A DNA stretch of 64,000 bases from Branchiostoma lanceolatum (Eukaryota > Chordata > Leptocardii > Amphioxiformes > Branchiostomatidae), in NCBI RefSeq assembly GCF_035083965.1, contig NC_089726.1:22242559-22306558 (forward strand), in the 5' to 3' direction. Below are positions 35,101-62,831 of this stretch, one piece after another (the stretch's first letter is position 1; every line of letters starts with the position of its first letter). Made by a program: the position numbers and the translations under genes. The notes under the pieces were generated by a model. The model saw only the letters and a program-made list of their open reading frames with translations. It did no database searches and was not told the origin of the DNA.

Positions 35101-36920
35101 TTCAAATACATGACCAGTTATTGGTTTGATATTACCTAAGTACACTAAGATATCAACTAGGCAGGATCAGGTTTAGGTTCAGGTCCGGACCTGAACCTAA
35201 ACCTCTGGACCTGAACCTGGACTCGAACCTGATCGAGCCGAACCGGTATCCACCCCTACTGTGTACACAAGGAGGCAGTCCAGCCTTACCCTGAGTTGTT
35301 GATCTCCATGATAAGGGGTTCGAAACATTTGGCTGGTTCCACTGGGAGGGACGTTGTGTTGGTGTCGTTAGCGACCATCTCCGTTGGGTTTACCGTGATG
35401 TTGTGGTAGGCTGGTGACATGTAAGGGAATGGTAAAAAGGCATATATATATATATATCAGGGCTCGAAAAAGTGGGTGCATGTGCACCTGTGTGAACCAA
35501 AATTTGGAGCTGTGCACATAATTTTTGACTATAGGTGCACTGGTGGACCTAGATATCTTTTGTAGGCTATAGGATAAGGGTACTACTACTATTGTACACT
35601 AAGTATACAGAATATTCTTGAAATGTAGCTATCAGAAAAGTATTATAACCTTTTGTACTTTATTTGATGTCTTGTTTGAAACTTAAGGTTAGCTATAGAA
35701 TTACAGATAGAAGTTCTTAGGAGCATTAAATTTAAAGTTTGTAAATATGTTCTGCTGACATTCAACTTTAATCTACATGTATGTGGTGCATCCAAAATTC
35801 TTCCTGTGCACCTTTGGGTTTTTTTGGGTTGGGTGCACCAGTGCACCTATTTCCAAAAATGACTTTTGAGCCCTGCATAGGCTATGTTGATGAAGGTTAG
35901 ACATCCTGGTAAACAATCTCTACAACTGGATAAGATACAGACATCACTCCAAGATGTTTTGAGTATTACTATTAGTATTAACTTGTTCTGCGAACCAACC
36001 AATTTTGGCACTTTTGTTTTGTGATGCACTCGCAGAGTAAGCCCCGGTGTTCAACCTTTGAATGTATATTTTGTAGGATCAGGACAAATTTGGTATCATT
36101 GTGAAGGGAAATAAGAAACAAGCTTTCCAATGATAGATAATTTGGTAGTTATTCTACTTTGTACGTTTGTTTAATAACTTATCAGTTATGGAATGCGTAA
36201 TTTGATTTTCTTTCACTTCTGTAAAATTTAATATGTCATTAATTTTGATTGAATCATTTCTTTAGCTAGCTATTCTGTTGGTTTTCCTTATTTATTTATC
36301 TATCTATAATGATTAGCTTTTTTGTTATCATAAAAGTTATCAATTTACTTATGTATACATGTACATGTTAAAATGATCAACTATTATCAAGTAATCAATC
36401 GCAGTTAAGTGGAAACCCTCGAAAAACCTTGGAGGTTTGCAGCAAATGTACTTGTTTTTTATGTGCAAATAAACAATAAACAAAAACAATAATGCTACAC
36501 AATTGATAAAGTTACAATATGGAGAAATGACTAATCAAATCGTAACTTTCTGAACTGTTTGTGTTAAGTGTATATTACAATTGATATGTACATGTACAGT
36601 TTAGTCCTGATTAGGCCACACCAATTTGATTCCTTGGTTCTCTGACTTTTCAAAATAATGATATAGCAAGCAGAAAACATACAAGCAGAGGGCAGGAAGG
36701 AGAACTTGAATGTGACGGTATTCTATCCATAAAAATGAGTGCGCCCAAGGTGTAAACCTGGTCCTCTGGCTTTCTTTTCAACATGTTTTTCCACTTAAGC
36801 ATATTTTCAAAAGATCCGAGAACCAACAAATTAAATTGGTGTGGCCTTATAATCTGATAATTCATACTTACTTGGTACAGGAGTTGAGGCCATTGTGGCT
36901 GGGATGAGCACCATTGCCAT
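26139..36920 (-). CDS. TPRA1: TPRA1 (GPR175-like), seven-pass membrane protein
   Basis: Eleven coding exons on the minus strand, 5' to 3': 36920-36872, 35410-35290, 33658-33526, 32656-32567, 30336-30264, 29818-29739, 28616-28500, 27920-27860, 27459-27357, 26995-26915, 26361-26139. Frame is kept at every junction and the product is 376 aa, close to the ~373 aa of vertebrate TPRA1. Diagnostic stretches are VRVWDVVLLVPNLLFLLFLV, the NSPIFRAFYIL block, SVSRSVVSMTV, GHLDSRSSIKRVLL, LFGHGGMIFWFTSSC, VDATTLAYFTCFAPLVYW, and the cytoplasmic tail QEDEPDDVHLPQSYTNLKL ending GSLERWQYISS. The N-terminus has several N-glycosylation sequons (NIT, NDT, NTT). An in-frame TAG lies just before the chosen ATG. 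A predicted 5' non-coding exon ends with a good donor at 39475, and its partner acceptor is at 36979/36980. The molecular function of TPRA1 is poorly known; it is an orphan GPCR-like protein. Confidence 0.95.
28058..28415. repeat. GGTGCACTGGTGC-type MITE, degenerate
   Basis: The ends carry AATAGGTGCACTGGTGC and, inverted, GGTGCACAGGTCC. The interior (AAGAATATTCTGTATACTAG) matches, in reverse orientation, the element at 35,456-35,877. It lies in TPRA1 intron 7, between the exons at 28,500 and 27,920. Confidence 0.55.
28785..29316. repeat. CAGTCAAACCTG-type repeat interrupted by a TTAA element
   Basis: The left part (AAGGACCACCTGGCC...ATTGATGCAGGCATTAA, 28,785-28,870) and right part (GAATCCTGTCTATAATTACC...GACTGTA, 29,227-29,316) together match the uninterrupted relative at 14,530-14,684. 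The 28,871 element lies between them. Confidence 0.65.
28871..29222. mobile_element. TTAA-flanked MITE nested in another repeat
   Basis: Flanked by TTAA on both sides (28867-28870 and 29223-29226). The inverted ends are AGAAAACCTAAGCAATATT and, on the other side, AGGCAACCAAAGCAATATT. TTAA targets are characteristic of piggyBac-like elements. A likely relative at about 37,610-38,170 has TTAAAGGT ends and an inverted copy of the GTGAACTCA(T/C)TGAAAATC interior. It lies in TPRA1 intron 6 and has no transposase frame. Confidence 0.7.
30877..32231. mobile_element. Tc1/mariner-type non-autonomous element
   Basis: Terminal inverted repeats of about 27 nt: the left CAGTCAAACCTGCCCAAGGC and the reverse complement of the right CAGTCAAACCTGCCTTGGCG, both continuing into GACCACC. 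TA flanks both ends (30875-30876 and 32232-32233). Subterminal blocks GGTCGCxATGGxCAGGTGGTCGC occur near both ends in direct orientation. The 1,355-bp interior has only short frames without transposase motifs. It lies in TPRA1 intron 4. Confidence 0.8.
34144..35258. mobile_element. hAT-type non-autonomous transposon, 1,115 bp
   Basis: Exact 8-bp target duplication CTGTGTAC at 34136-34143 and 35259-35266. The terminal repeat is TAGGGGTGGATATCGGTTCG on the left and TAGGGGTGGATACCGGTTCG on the right (reverse complement). Eight-base duplications and a TAGGGGTG-like start are hAT hallmarks. A subterminal AGGTCCGGACCTGAACCT palindrome lies near the right end. No transposase remains. It lies in TPRA1 intron 2. 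Confidence 0.9.
35456..35877. mobile_element. CAGGGCTCGAAA-type MITE
   Basis: Left end CAGGGCTCGAAAAAGTGGGT, right end (reverse complement) CAGGGCTCAAAAGTCATTTT. Pairing is clearest at GTGCAC(A/T)(G)GTGCACC near both ends. The left flank is an AT microsatellite, and no clear target duplication remains. It lies in TPRA1 intron 1, about 45 bp upstream of coding exon 2. Confidence 0.65.
36607..36850. repeat. GGCCACACCAATTT inverted-repeat element
   Basis: Ends GGCCACACCAATTTGATTCC and (reverse complement) AAGGCCACACCAATTTAATT, continuing into TTGGTTCTC. It lies 3' of the first coding exon of TPRA1, in its intron. A single end-like sequence (GGCCACACCGTACAAG) is near 37,100. Confidence 0.7.
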
Positions 36921-36999
36921 ATTCTACGGTACTACCTCTGGCTGCTACTTCAAGTTGAACTTGAAAGTTGATCAGCAAACTGTAACAAGACCATCAGCA

Positions 37000-39470
37000 T
37001 ATAGAATTTCAAATTGTGTATACATCATGTACATATAGATGCATGTATCACCATGTGTTTTTGCTGAAAATATTAAATAATACACATGTACATGTAATAA
37101 GGCCACACCGTACAAGTAATGACATCAACACCATTTCCTCTTTCCCAGACTTTCAAAACAAAATGGAGGAAGGAAAACAAGCCGACAACTATAGTGACCA
37201 AAAAACTAAACACAGTCATCGCACGACCCCCATTTTACATCCCTTCTGAAAGACAAATGCAGCTCCAACCAGGTTACCCTTCTCCAACTAATTGGAACCA
37301 GGAGCTGAACTCGAGGCTGCTATCAAATGAGCTACAGGGACATCATATCTTTGCTGTGTTTTTTTTTTGTCCAAGAAACAACATAATTTGTTGAAATGGC
37401 CTGCGCATTTCAGCATGAGTCAAGAGCACATGATCCATTAAGGCTAATGAAGGACCCACCACATCTCACCACATGATCATGTAACCATGGAAACTGAGAG
37501 TGAAAGCACTTTGGGAACTGCATTGTAACTCATCAGTCCCAACAGATCTAGAGACTTGTATTTTCATGGCAAACATGAAAATTGAAATTGTCCTTCAAAC
37601 AATTTGCTTAAAGGTGCATCAAGCGATTTCAGGGGGTAAAACTGGAAATATTCTGGATAAAGCAATCTATATGAAATTGACATCAACTGCCTGATATTAG
37701 CACATTTTCATCATTAATTTATACTTTGGGCGTTTAATAAGAGCACAGAAAGAAGTCACAAAACAAATATCTTATTTATTGGTACATTTGCACCACCCAA
37801 TAATCAGCCCAGAATCCAGCCATAACCGTTTTCTGTCAACAATTTTCGGTAACTTCCAGGGGGCGTGACGCCACAATGCCCAAGCACATTGAGTATGACC
37901 ATGTGATTATTTCTCTGGAAGCGTTCGGGACTTATCGGTCAGAATCGTGCATGCTCGGAAGATTTGAAATGATGGCTGGCCTGCAAGTGCTCAGATTTTC
38001 AATGAGTTCACGCCACGCAACAACATGATCGCATTTTTGCTCCATGACGGTCGATATGCAATGGGATAGGGTGAAAATATTCAAACTTCCTATGGATAGA
38101 AATCACTAAAAAATAATTTTGAAAATATGACTTGCAACTCCCTAATATTGCTTAGGTTACCTTTAAGGTCAGGTAAAATTGTAAGTACAATGTAAAACCA
38201 AAAATTTGAACAACCAACTATGTATGCAGCATACAACATTTCTTTTGTATTTCTTAACTATCAATATTCAAACTCATGAAATACAAAACTATGCATAATC
38301 ATATTTTCCTACCAATGACTTGATTGTCTGGCCCTGAGAAATAAATATGGCATAGCATTATTTCTACCAACTACATGTATATTCCTATGATATAACCAAA
38401 ATGAGGTCTGAAAACACTTGTCAGTCTAGACATGACTGTGAGAGACAATATTTGGTACCAGAGAGTCTGTGGGTTAGAACTCTGACCCGATTGAATCCAT
38501 CCTAATCAGATTTCTGTCCATAAAGGGAACTGAAAGTGAAACTAAATTATAAGGTCCTTACTGAGTCACAGTCTCACAGACATTCATACAGATTCTGTAC
38601 ATGCAGAAATTTCCGTGGTGGTTTTATGTTTGTAGTTTTTCACGGTGACTGCTTCAACACAAGGTCAGAACCACCGCGACAATGTGACTCACAGAGTTAA
38701 CGAACTCAAAACCACCACGAACAGCAAAATCAAATCCCTGCGAACTTAGATAGATTTACCAGGGGTGCCAAAGCATTTGAACAAATTTTATAATCCCGCT
38801 TTGTCACATGATCCAAGCAGCGGTTGGCTGGTTTGGATATAAAGACTGCATGTCACAAAAATTAAGATTTGTGCATATTCGCATAGTGATTCGTTTGTTT
38901 TTCATAAGATTTGTGCGTTTTCAATAGTGACTCGTGCGTATCTCATAAAATTTGTACAAATCTCGTGAGATTCGTGCGAAAGCTTTGGCACCCCTGTTTC
39001 CAGTATTTCTCCCACTGATGTTGTAGTGACACAGGTTTGTTTGTAGTGAGTTCACCTGTATCCTGGTCACAAGATCATCAGACCACCTGACAGACATGTC
39101 TGTATAATTTGTCTGTCTTTTAGTTTTACGTACCCAATCAAATTCATAACAACAGCACGTTTAAAGCTACCTACAAACCTTAGAAATCCAAAATGTTTTC
39201 ATGGTATATCCGAGTCTGCACACCCTAAATATCAATATTTACCGAACTGTCATATGATAAACTGACAGACAAACAACAACAACATGAACCTTATATTATG
39301 ATAACTCATCAGGTGAGCTGACGTGTATATTTCCGTATTATCATGATGATATCAGCACTTCTTTGCCATCTTACCTATCCTGGGTGTATCTTAAAGGTCC
39401 ATAAACATCATAATAGGTTAAAAAGTAGAGAAAACCACTAATATGTGAGTAAAATGTGAGGAAATGTGAC
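37000..39470. other. First intron of TPRA1
   Basis: Non-coding. It contains the possible TTAA-type element at about 37,610-38,170 and a fragment of the repeat seen at 47,337 (GCAGAAATTTCCGTGGTGGT near 38,605). It also has inverted TCATAAGATTTGTGCG / TCTCGTGAGATTCGTGCG motifs near 38,900. No exon was recognised. Confidence 0.5.
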
Positions 39471-39474
39471 TCAC

Positions 39475-39869
39475 CTGCTGTTATCACACTCACAGGCGGA
39501 GTCGACTGTTTTTACAGGAAGTGTCGTCACACCGGGCGCATCATGGGAGCTTTGCACCGGATATGCGTAGTGATATAAAGGGGCCATGTCAAATTGTTTA
39601 CTTCTCGGGGTCACATTATACATGCACGGATGTTACGATTATTATATTTGCAATATTTGATGTACTAAACTAGAATCATATTTACAAAATATCAAACAGA
39701 TCATATTTCTAATCGCCAATACTTTATTAATCTTTTTTTGATCGTCTTTAACACTCATTAAATGAAGAATTATTTTCTTCACCTTTACTTATGAATATTC
39801 ATGAGCTAGATTTCCCGCGAAAAATGATCATGTGTGCAGAAACCGCGGCAAAATCGTCGAGAAGACAAG
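39475..39869. promoter_or_regulatory. Bidirectional TPRA1-MCM2 promoter with E2F and ETS sites
   Basis: The predicted TPRA1 leader exon (donor at 39475) and the MCM2 start codon (39870) are under 400 bp apart on opposite strands. TTTCCCGCGAAA at 39811-39822 is a palindromic perfect E2F consensus 48 bp upstream of the MCM2 ATG; MCM genes are known E2F targets at G1/S. ACAGGAAGTG at 39514-39523 is a good ETS/GABP core. No TATA box was seen, as usual for such promoters. Start sites are inferred. Confidence 0.75.
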
Positions 39870-56768
<16,899 letters not shown>

Positions 56769-57679
56769 TCTGTAGATGGCTGGACAAACAAAAGAATACA
56801 TAATCTTGAAGTGCAAGAGCTAAGGGTCACTTGGGTGTCAATACGTGTAGGTGACAGTGACGCTAGTAAAGATGCTTACTGTTTCCTTGACATGAAGTTT
56901 TCCAGTTGTTCTTGTCCTGTTCTGTTTCTTTGAGTCTGAGAGTCAAAAGATTTTGTTAGGGTGGCATAAATGTTAGTCTGTGTAACAAAACCTCTCACTG
57001 CTCAGGGCTCTGAGCTCGAACAACCCCTCCCTGATTCTTAAGTCCTGACCAATGGAAGGGTGCGGTTCTTGAACGATGTACATGTACTTGAAGGCATGAC
57101 TATTTGTCTTTACTGTTTTGTAATGACACCAGATCACCTAAAGCAGAACCAATTTGTTCTTGAAGGACAACTTGTCTCTTATCCTTACTGTATGAGCATT
57201 TGAAAAGATTACTCTTCCTTTATTTATGAGCAACTTATACATTTACTGGTTGCCCCTCCAATATCTAAACATATTCATACGAAAATGGGGACTTTACTTA
57301 CTGTGTTGCTTGCAAATGATTTGTTAACAGCAAAATGTCCAGATTGTTTCCTGTATGCTTTTCTAAGGGCATAGTATATTACATTGTACATGTAGACACA
57401 TTGAGATACAGGCTGAAGGAAACAACAAAATGTTACATATGACTTTAAAAGTTTTTGTACATGTACTTCAGATACATTATTGGTAACCATGTTTATATAA
57501 TACTGGTATAAGCTTGTAGCTTAGATTATTGTCTGTTTTGGATTTGTGTGAAGAAGAAAATAGTTACCAAGCTTAAATCATTACTACTTTGTCTACCTTT
57601 AGGGACAATAAAATTTGACATTTTTGCGCATGAACACTGGACCTTGTTCTATATTTGTAGTTCATTCATCAGTAAGAGT

Positions 57680-58230
57680 AGTTACCTTTGCCAAGAAGGG
57701 TGTGGGTGTCTGCGTGTGTGCCTGAACACGATAACTCTAGAATTCCCCAGTGGATTGTCTTGATATTTAGTTTGTGGGTACATGTACATGTAGGTCTTGA
57801 TGAGACTTCAAAATGATAAGATTGTGTAGCCTCTACCAGGCTCAGCGCGATCGCTGGGAAAATAGTAGAAATCGGCCAAATAAGGTGAATAGTATGCCAG
57901 GGGTAGTCCGCTATATAGTGAAGCTCAATAGGCGATCTACTATTGAGCTTCACTGTATAGCGGACTACCCCTGGCATACTATTCACTCTATTTGGCCGAT
58001 TTCTACGATTTTCCCAGCGATCGCGCTGAGCCTGGTAGAGGCTAAAGATTTTGGGCCCCCTAGCGGCCTGTGATGATACTGCAGTGGACCATACGATTTT
58101 GATATCTCGTGTTCTGAGCAAGCTATGGTTATCGTTTTTGATTGGTAGATAGCTCTTGGAAGGGGAGAGTAAGTTGTCACGGTTTGGGCCCCCTAGTGTT
58201 TTTTTTAACTGCAGGGGCCGATTTTTTTGT
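57680..58230 (+). repeat. Dispersed repeat (TTACCTTTGCCAAGAAGG family) split by a hairpin element
   Basis: Left part 57,682-57,825: TTACCTTTGCCAAGAAGGGT, GAACACGATAACTCTAGAAT, then AAATGATAAGATT. Right part 58,044-58,230: AGATTTTGGGCCCCCTAGCG, CTGCAGTGGACC. Compared with 51,265-51,545 the two parts are contiguous once the hairpin element at 57,828-58,043 is removed. Confidence 0.7.
57828..58043. mobile_element. Long hairpin MITE (ATCGGCCAAATA family)
   Basis: Arms of about 95 nt pair almost perfectly: AGCCTCTACCAGGCTCAGCG...GAAATCGGCCAAATA against its inverse ending GAGCCTGGTAGAGGCT. The loop is about 15-20 nt. It is inserted in a dispersed repeat, with AAGATT on both sides as a possible target duplication. 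Relatives are at 60,115-60,520 and 60,690-60,850. Confidence 0.8.
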
Positions 58231-58961
58231 AGAATTGGGAAGAAAATAACAGGGTTTTGTGGATCGTCATTATTTTTACATTCACATAGCTCAAGTGATG
58301 ATTTACATAATCATATGATTATGCAAATCCGGAGCTATTTGCATATCTAATGATATTTCAGACAAGCCATGGTTCAGGGTCGTGCTGTATGAGGGTCGTG
58401 CGTGACGGAGAGGAGCGAGGGGCCAGTCACTGTCCTAGGCACTTCGGCAGGCAGGTTTAGAAACCTGATGTATTTAATGACGGGACTCTCAAACATGGAA
58501 AGTATGTAACTGAGAAAGATAGGAATGTCGATATGTATCAGTTAGGCAAATGAAGTTGCTTAATTATTGAGAAAAATAATGATTCCATAATGGTGAATAA
58601 TTGGGATTTCGTTTTTGCAGCATTTTGAAGTTTAGTAAATGTGGATATTATTTGACATAAATCATTTTGTACATATCTCGCGTACATTTTTTATGCAAAT
58701 ACAAGGCAATAAGATGACATTAGATGATGGGGTGATAAATGCGATGTTCACTGAAAGGTGAAAGTGATCTCTAACAGTTGAGCTACTCTTCCCCTGGTCG
58801 TGACAGAGAAGACACGCTATGCACGTGCTCATTTCGCTATGTACAGCTCATTGTACCTGAAAGCCCCCCCCCCCCCACAGCTATCTCTTTTCGACAAGTA
58901 CAATGAGCAGTGGACCACCTATCAAAGGACGGCAACCCTGTCAAGTAGCATGCATGTCGGG

Positions 58962-59030
58962 TGAGCGACTCAGTCGGGATTCGAACTAACGATGTCTAGA
59001 GGCAGGGTCACTAACCACTGGAGTCTTTTA
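58962..59030 (-). repeat. tRNA-like SINE head
   Basis: The minus strand reads CCAGTGGTTAGTGACCC (A box) and TAGTTCGAATCCCGAC (B box) about 30 nt apart. The flanks do not complete a cloverleaf with confidence, so a SINE head is preferred over a tRNA gene. A poly-C run lies upstream at about 58,866. Confidence 0.5.
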
Positions 59031-59098
59031 ACTCTTTAAAACCAAAAAGCTAGTCTGCACTGTCTGGCAATGCCCACTCCAACACCCGTCGGTGTCCA

Positions 59099-60022
59099 TC
59101 ACTCTTGTGACCCGGCGTGCGTTGACTCGGATCTCGAGCCCAAGGGACAGACGGTGTTCAGTTCTTTCAGGAAGTTTCGCATCTTCATCCCGCTGACATT
59201 GCGAACCTCGAACATCTTGGGCACGTCCTTGGTGCTGAGAACAGGGTGGGAGGACACAGGACACTTGTGGATCAGAAGGTCAGCACGGAGATACTGATTG
59301 AACGCTCCCCAGTTGTCGAAATACTCTGCTGCCGACTCTGCAGCTGATCCTGCCCCGGAATAGACAAGCATCATTTTTAGATGTTCATTGGCATCTGCCT
59401 GCTGGGCCATATTGGCCCAGACTGGTCGATCTGGCTCGTGCCGGACGTCTTCTATGGCTTGGTCGAAATCATATAGTGCATTTTCTTATACAATAGTATG
59501 GTGATGGTGACATTTCCACCAACCTTTCCTCACAATAGATCATTTACCTCCCCCCCCCCCCATATGTATAGACAACAAAACTTCAAACGGCTTTGTGCCC
59601 TGACGGGATGATGAATATTGAATAAGTTCGTCAAAATAGTTTCCAACCATTGGCACACGCTTACATCATTCTATGATACCGGCCAGTCGGACAATTTCTG
59701 GGGTTTGTAGCCGGCTAGCCCCAAAGTTCGACGTACAGAACATACCAAAAGCACTGTCGGTAGTGAAACCGTTTCCTACAGAAACTTTTAATGAATAATG
59801 TGCAATTTAAAGGATATGGTGGAATTCGATTTTCCCCAACATTTGAATATTTCATAGTTCCGTTCTCGGACTATGCAACATCCCAGTGCCTGCTACAGGC
59901 AGTTGTCCGGATATCCTCTTCAATGTACGAGTATTATCGTTTACAAAATAAAAAGTGATAAGACAAATTACAGCCAACACACTACTAATAATAAATGTAG
60001 CACGTGAGCTTTGAAGATCCAT
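59099..60022 (-). CDS. Possible small type II membrane protein gene (uncertain)
   Basis: Two open segments on the minus strand. The 5' one begins at the ATG at 60022 with MDLQSSRATFIISSVLAVIC, continuing LITFYFV: a short N-tail and one strong membrane helix, then a polar stem, resembling a Golgi type II protein start. The 3' one (about 59,487-59,099) is open for roughly 125 codons, with DFDQAIEDVRHEPDRPVWAN, AAEYFDNWGAFNQYLRADLL and VSGMKMRNFLKELNTVC, and ends at a TGA. No clean donor/acceptor pair joining them was confirmed, and no family was recognised. They could be two exons of one gene, a pseudogene or chance frames. Confidence 0.3.
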
Positions 60023-60114
60023 CGGTATTGGCAACCTTATAACAATAGCCGTCATGAACATGATAACGTCATACGACAAATTGAATACTAGTAGACTTCA
60101 CATTGCCCCGGGCA

Positions 60115-60850
60115 ATCGGTAGCCTTCTCTGCAGGCCTCCCGGGCGGTCGTGACGGCAATACGATGTCCCCAGCAACAGAACCTGGCCGGAATAAGTTAG
60201 CGGCCAGGCTCCAGAAGTGGTTGGAGAGAGTTGAAATCGGCCAAATAGAGGAGTTGGCCAGCCGATAGATACAATTTGCCACTTGGCACTTGCTATTAGT
60301 GAACTTCAAAGAAGAAGACGACTCCTGACAGGCTCCCGACGTGACAAACTGTATCTATTGGCTGGCCAATTTCTCTATTTGGCCGATTTCTACTCTTTCC
60401 ATCCACGTTAGGAGCCTGATATAGGCTACGGATAAGTTGAAAACCGCGAATCAGCGCTTCCCAAAAAAATGAACGCCGGTGCCGCCCGGGAGGCCTGCAG
60501 AGGAGGCTAGACGATCGGGCTCTCGACCACGCCCACATAATCCTGGCACCTTCTTTGCTGGCTATTTCTGAGGATCTCTGGGAAGGAGAAGCACGGCGGT
60601 GAGTTCCTCCTCGCACCACGCTTACACGCACCACAGCGCTGTACAGTCAGCCACATTGTCTGTCGGTTGGGAATAATCGCCCTCTATTCCAGGCTCCGCT
60701 GATCCCTGGAAAAGTAGAAGAACTCGGCCAAATTCAGTGAATAGTATGCTAAGGCTAAGGCTACGGAGAGAGGCTATTGACATTCACTCAATTTGGCCAA
60801 TCGCTAATATTTTTCCTGCGATCAACGGGGCATGGTAGAGGCTAGGCAAT
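60115..60850. repeat. Two further hairpin elements of the ATCGGCCAAATA family
   Basis: First, 60,115-60,520: outer arms CTGCAGGCCTCCCGGGCGG / CCGCCCGGGAGGCCTGCAG, inner arms GAAATCGGCCAAATAGAG / CTATTTGGCCGATTTC and GGCCAGCC(G/A)ATAGATAC. Second, 60,690-60,850: TCGGCCAAATTCAGTGAATA against ATTCACTCAATTTGGCCAAT, ending GGTAGAGGCT. Both are non-coding. A weaker relative (GTCGGCGAAAAAGGGGAATA) is near 63,205. Confidence 0.7.
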
Positions 60851-61630
60851 AATGGCTTGTCTATGTATGTAGTATACGGAACTGGAGACGAACATTCCTA
60901 TTTTGTTGTAAGTCTCCGGTCGTGTGTTTTGTAAATCTTGCGGTTTTCACATCTGTATAAGTGCGGTCAGCGAGTCACCATCGCACTTATCATACAACTA
61001 TGGCTGTTTCTGCGATGATATGTCTCAAACTGAGGGAAATGTTCTAAATTCGATTTCCAGCACAACTCAGCAGCAGTTCTTACATAGGTAAAATTTTGTG
61101 TGGTTCATTTCAGCGTCTGTAGGTATATTTATACGCGATTACATTCCAATAAACAATGCAGGTAGTAATGTTAAGCCGCTAGCTGTCCGCGAATTGAGCG
61201 GCACTGGTTTTCGTGTGCGCAGTGAGAGCCGATCATGAGATTTCAGGAACGCAAAAAGACTTCCTGCGCATGCACCGGCAATATCGACATGTCTACGCGG
61301 AGGGAATGGGAAGTTGGATCTGTACATGTACATATCGATAGCACCCTCAGTCGCCTCTCACTTTCAGCGTCGATATGCTAACGTTCTTATGATGTCTCGA
61401 GTTGATTAGACTTAAATTTTATGGAAAATGGAAGGAATCGTGATTGTGGCAGGACAGAATAGAATGAGAAATTCTAAATGACAGAAAAGAAATCTATATT
61501 GACACGACAAAAGTACAGCGACTTTCGTAAGGTCTTCTACAACTATACATGCAAGCAACAAACAATGGTATACAAAATGATTAACCTAAGTACAAGTATA
61601 TGAATACTTCAACATGTCGAGTTTAACGTA

Positions 61631-61990
61631 TCACTTACACTGTCTACTAGTTCCAAGATCTAAACATTCTTTGATATATTTACCTGTTTTTACACAGTAA
61701 GGGTTGTCTCCTTCTAGAATGTATTTGAATTTATCTATAGACTGGAATGTATCAAATTCTGCTGAACAAGCGGAAAGAAAGTTGAACAGCTTTGAGCGTT
61801 TCTTATGGTATCGTGGACAATCTAGGATAAAGTGTTGTTCATCTTCAATTTCATTTGGACATGCATTACTCTCGATCTCCGGGCCCACACCGGCAGTAGG
61901 TAGTTGCATATTTGTCACTCGAGCCCTCCGTACCAAAATCCAATAACTAACATCATATATAGCAAATTGAAGATGAATATCACTTTGGAA
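61631..61990 (-). mobile_element. LINE C-terminal fragment (putative)
   Basis: The minus-strand frame from about 61,936 gives RARVTNMQLPTAGVG, then CPNEIEDEQHFILDCPRYHK, KRSKLFNFLSAC and GKYIKECLDL. The Cys-acidic-EHF-LDCP-Y pattern matches the cysteine-rich C-terminus found in many non-LTR retrotransposon ORF2 proteins. Upstream sequence to about 62,400 is AT-rich, with broken frames that may belong to it. Confidence 0.55.
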
Positions 61991-62487
61991 TGCTGTAGAT
62001 ATGATATTTTAGGCAATAACTTATTCACATTTCTCAAATCAAGTACAAAAGTTTTTAAGAGTCTCGATGCTACATACAGATTTGCATATATTTTTAAATG
62101 CAACAACCCCAATAATGCAAAATGGGTAAATATATAAAACACTGCTTTGTCATTAGAAAAAATACCAAAACTAAGGATTATTCCCACAGGATTGAAACAC
62201 TATATCAAAGCCTTATCCTAGCACTTATTATATTAGCAATTAGGCTGTCAAGTTTTATTCTATAACAGTCACCTCTGTTTTGTATTATGTTTTGATAGTT
62301 GTTGCCATACATTGTACCGTGTACAATTGGCGTGCAATTAAGTTCTTCTGTATAGCCGGTAAGTCGGGTAATGGCCAGTTTGAATTTCAAATTCAATTCA
62401 AAGGCGCTTCAAATCTCCACGTGTGGTCCCAATTTATAGATAGTTTATCACCATTCTGTATGCTGCTAGGTGCAGACTGGGAGTTTA

Positions 62488-62828
62488 AGCCCCCGTCACA
62501 AATAAGAAATTCAGCTCGGCCGACGTGTTGGCGAGCTTCAAATGTGCATTTTCGGCCGAAGTACGGCCGACGTTCTGTCGATTACGCGGGCTTCGGTCGA
62601 TTTTTAGAAATAAAAGTTGATCCAAATACCAGGTTAGTCGATTCTGACTTCGTCCATGTCCAAGGGATGGTACCATTTCATGGGGGATTTTTAGTTTCTA
62701 GTGTTCGACGGACGTCGCCCGAGATTTTCATTGGAAAATACGGTCGACGCTCGGGCGATTTTGAAATTCGGCGAGCGTCGGGCGATCTACGAATTCGGCC
62801 GACGCTCGCATGAATTGTGAGGCCGGCT
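62488..62828. mobile_element. Harbinger-like MITE with TTA target duplication
   Basis: TTA flanks both ends (62485-62487 and 62829-62831). The ends are AGCCCCCGTCACAA and (reverse complement) AGCCGGCCTCACAA. The interior repeats GGCCGACG and GTCGGGCGAT in both orientations. It has the same AGCC start and TTA target as the element at 19,564. It is non-coding, 341 bp. Confidence 0.7.
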
Positions 62829-62831
62829 TTA

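Noticed and set aside
57669..58121. 150-codon minus-strand frame
   Set aside because: It spans a palindromic MITE, and near-identical peptides appear on both strands because of the inverted arms.
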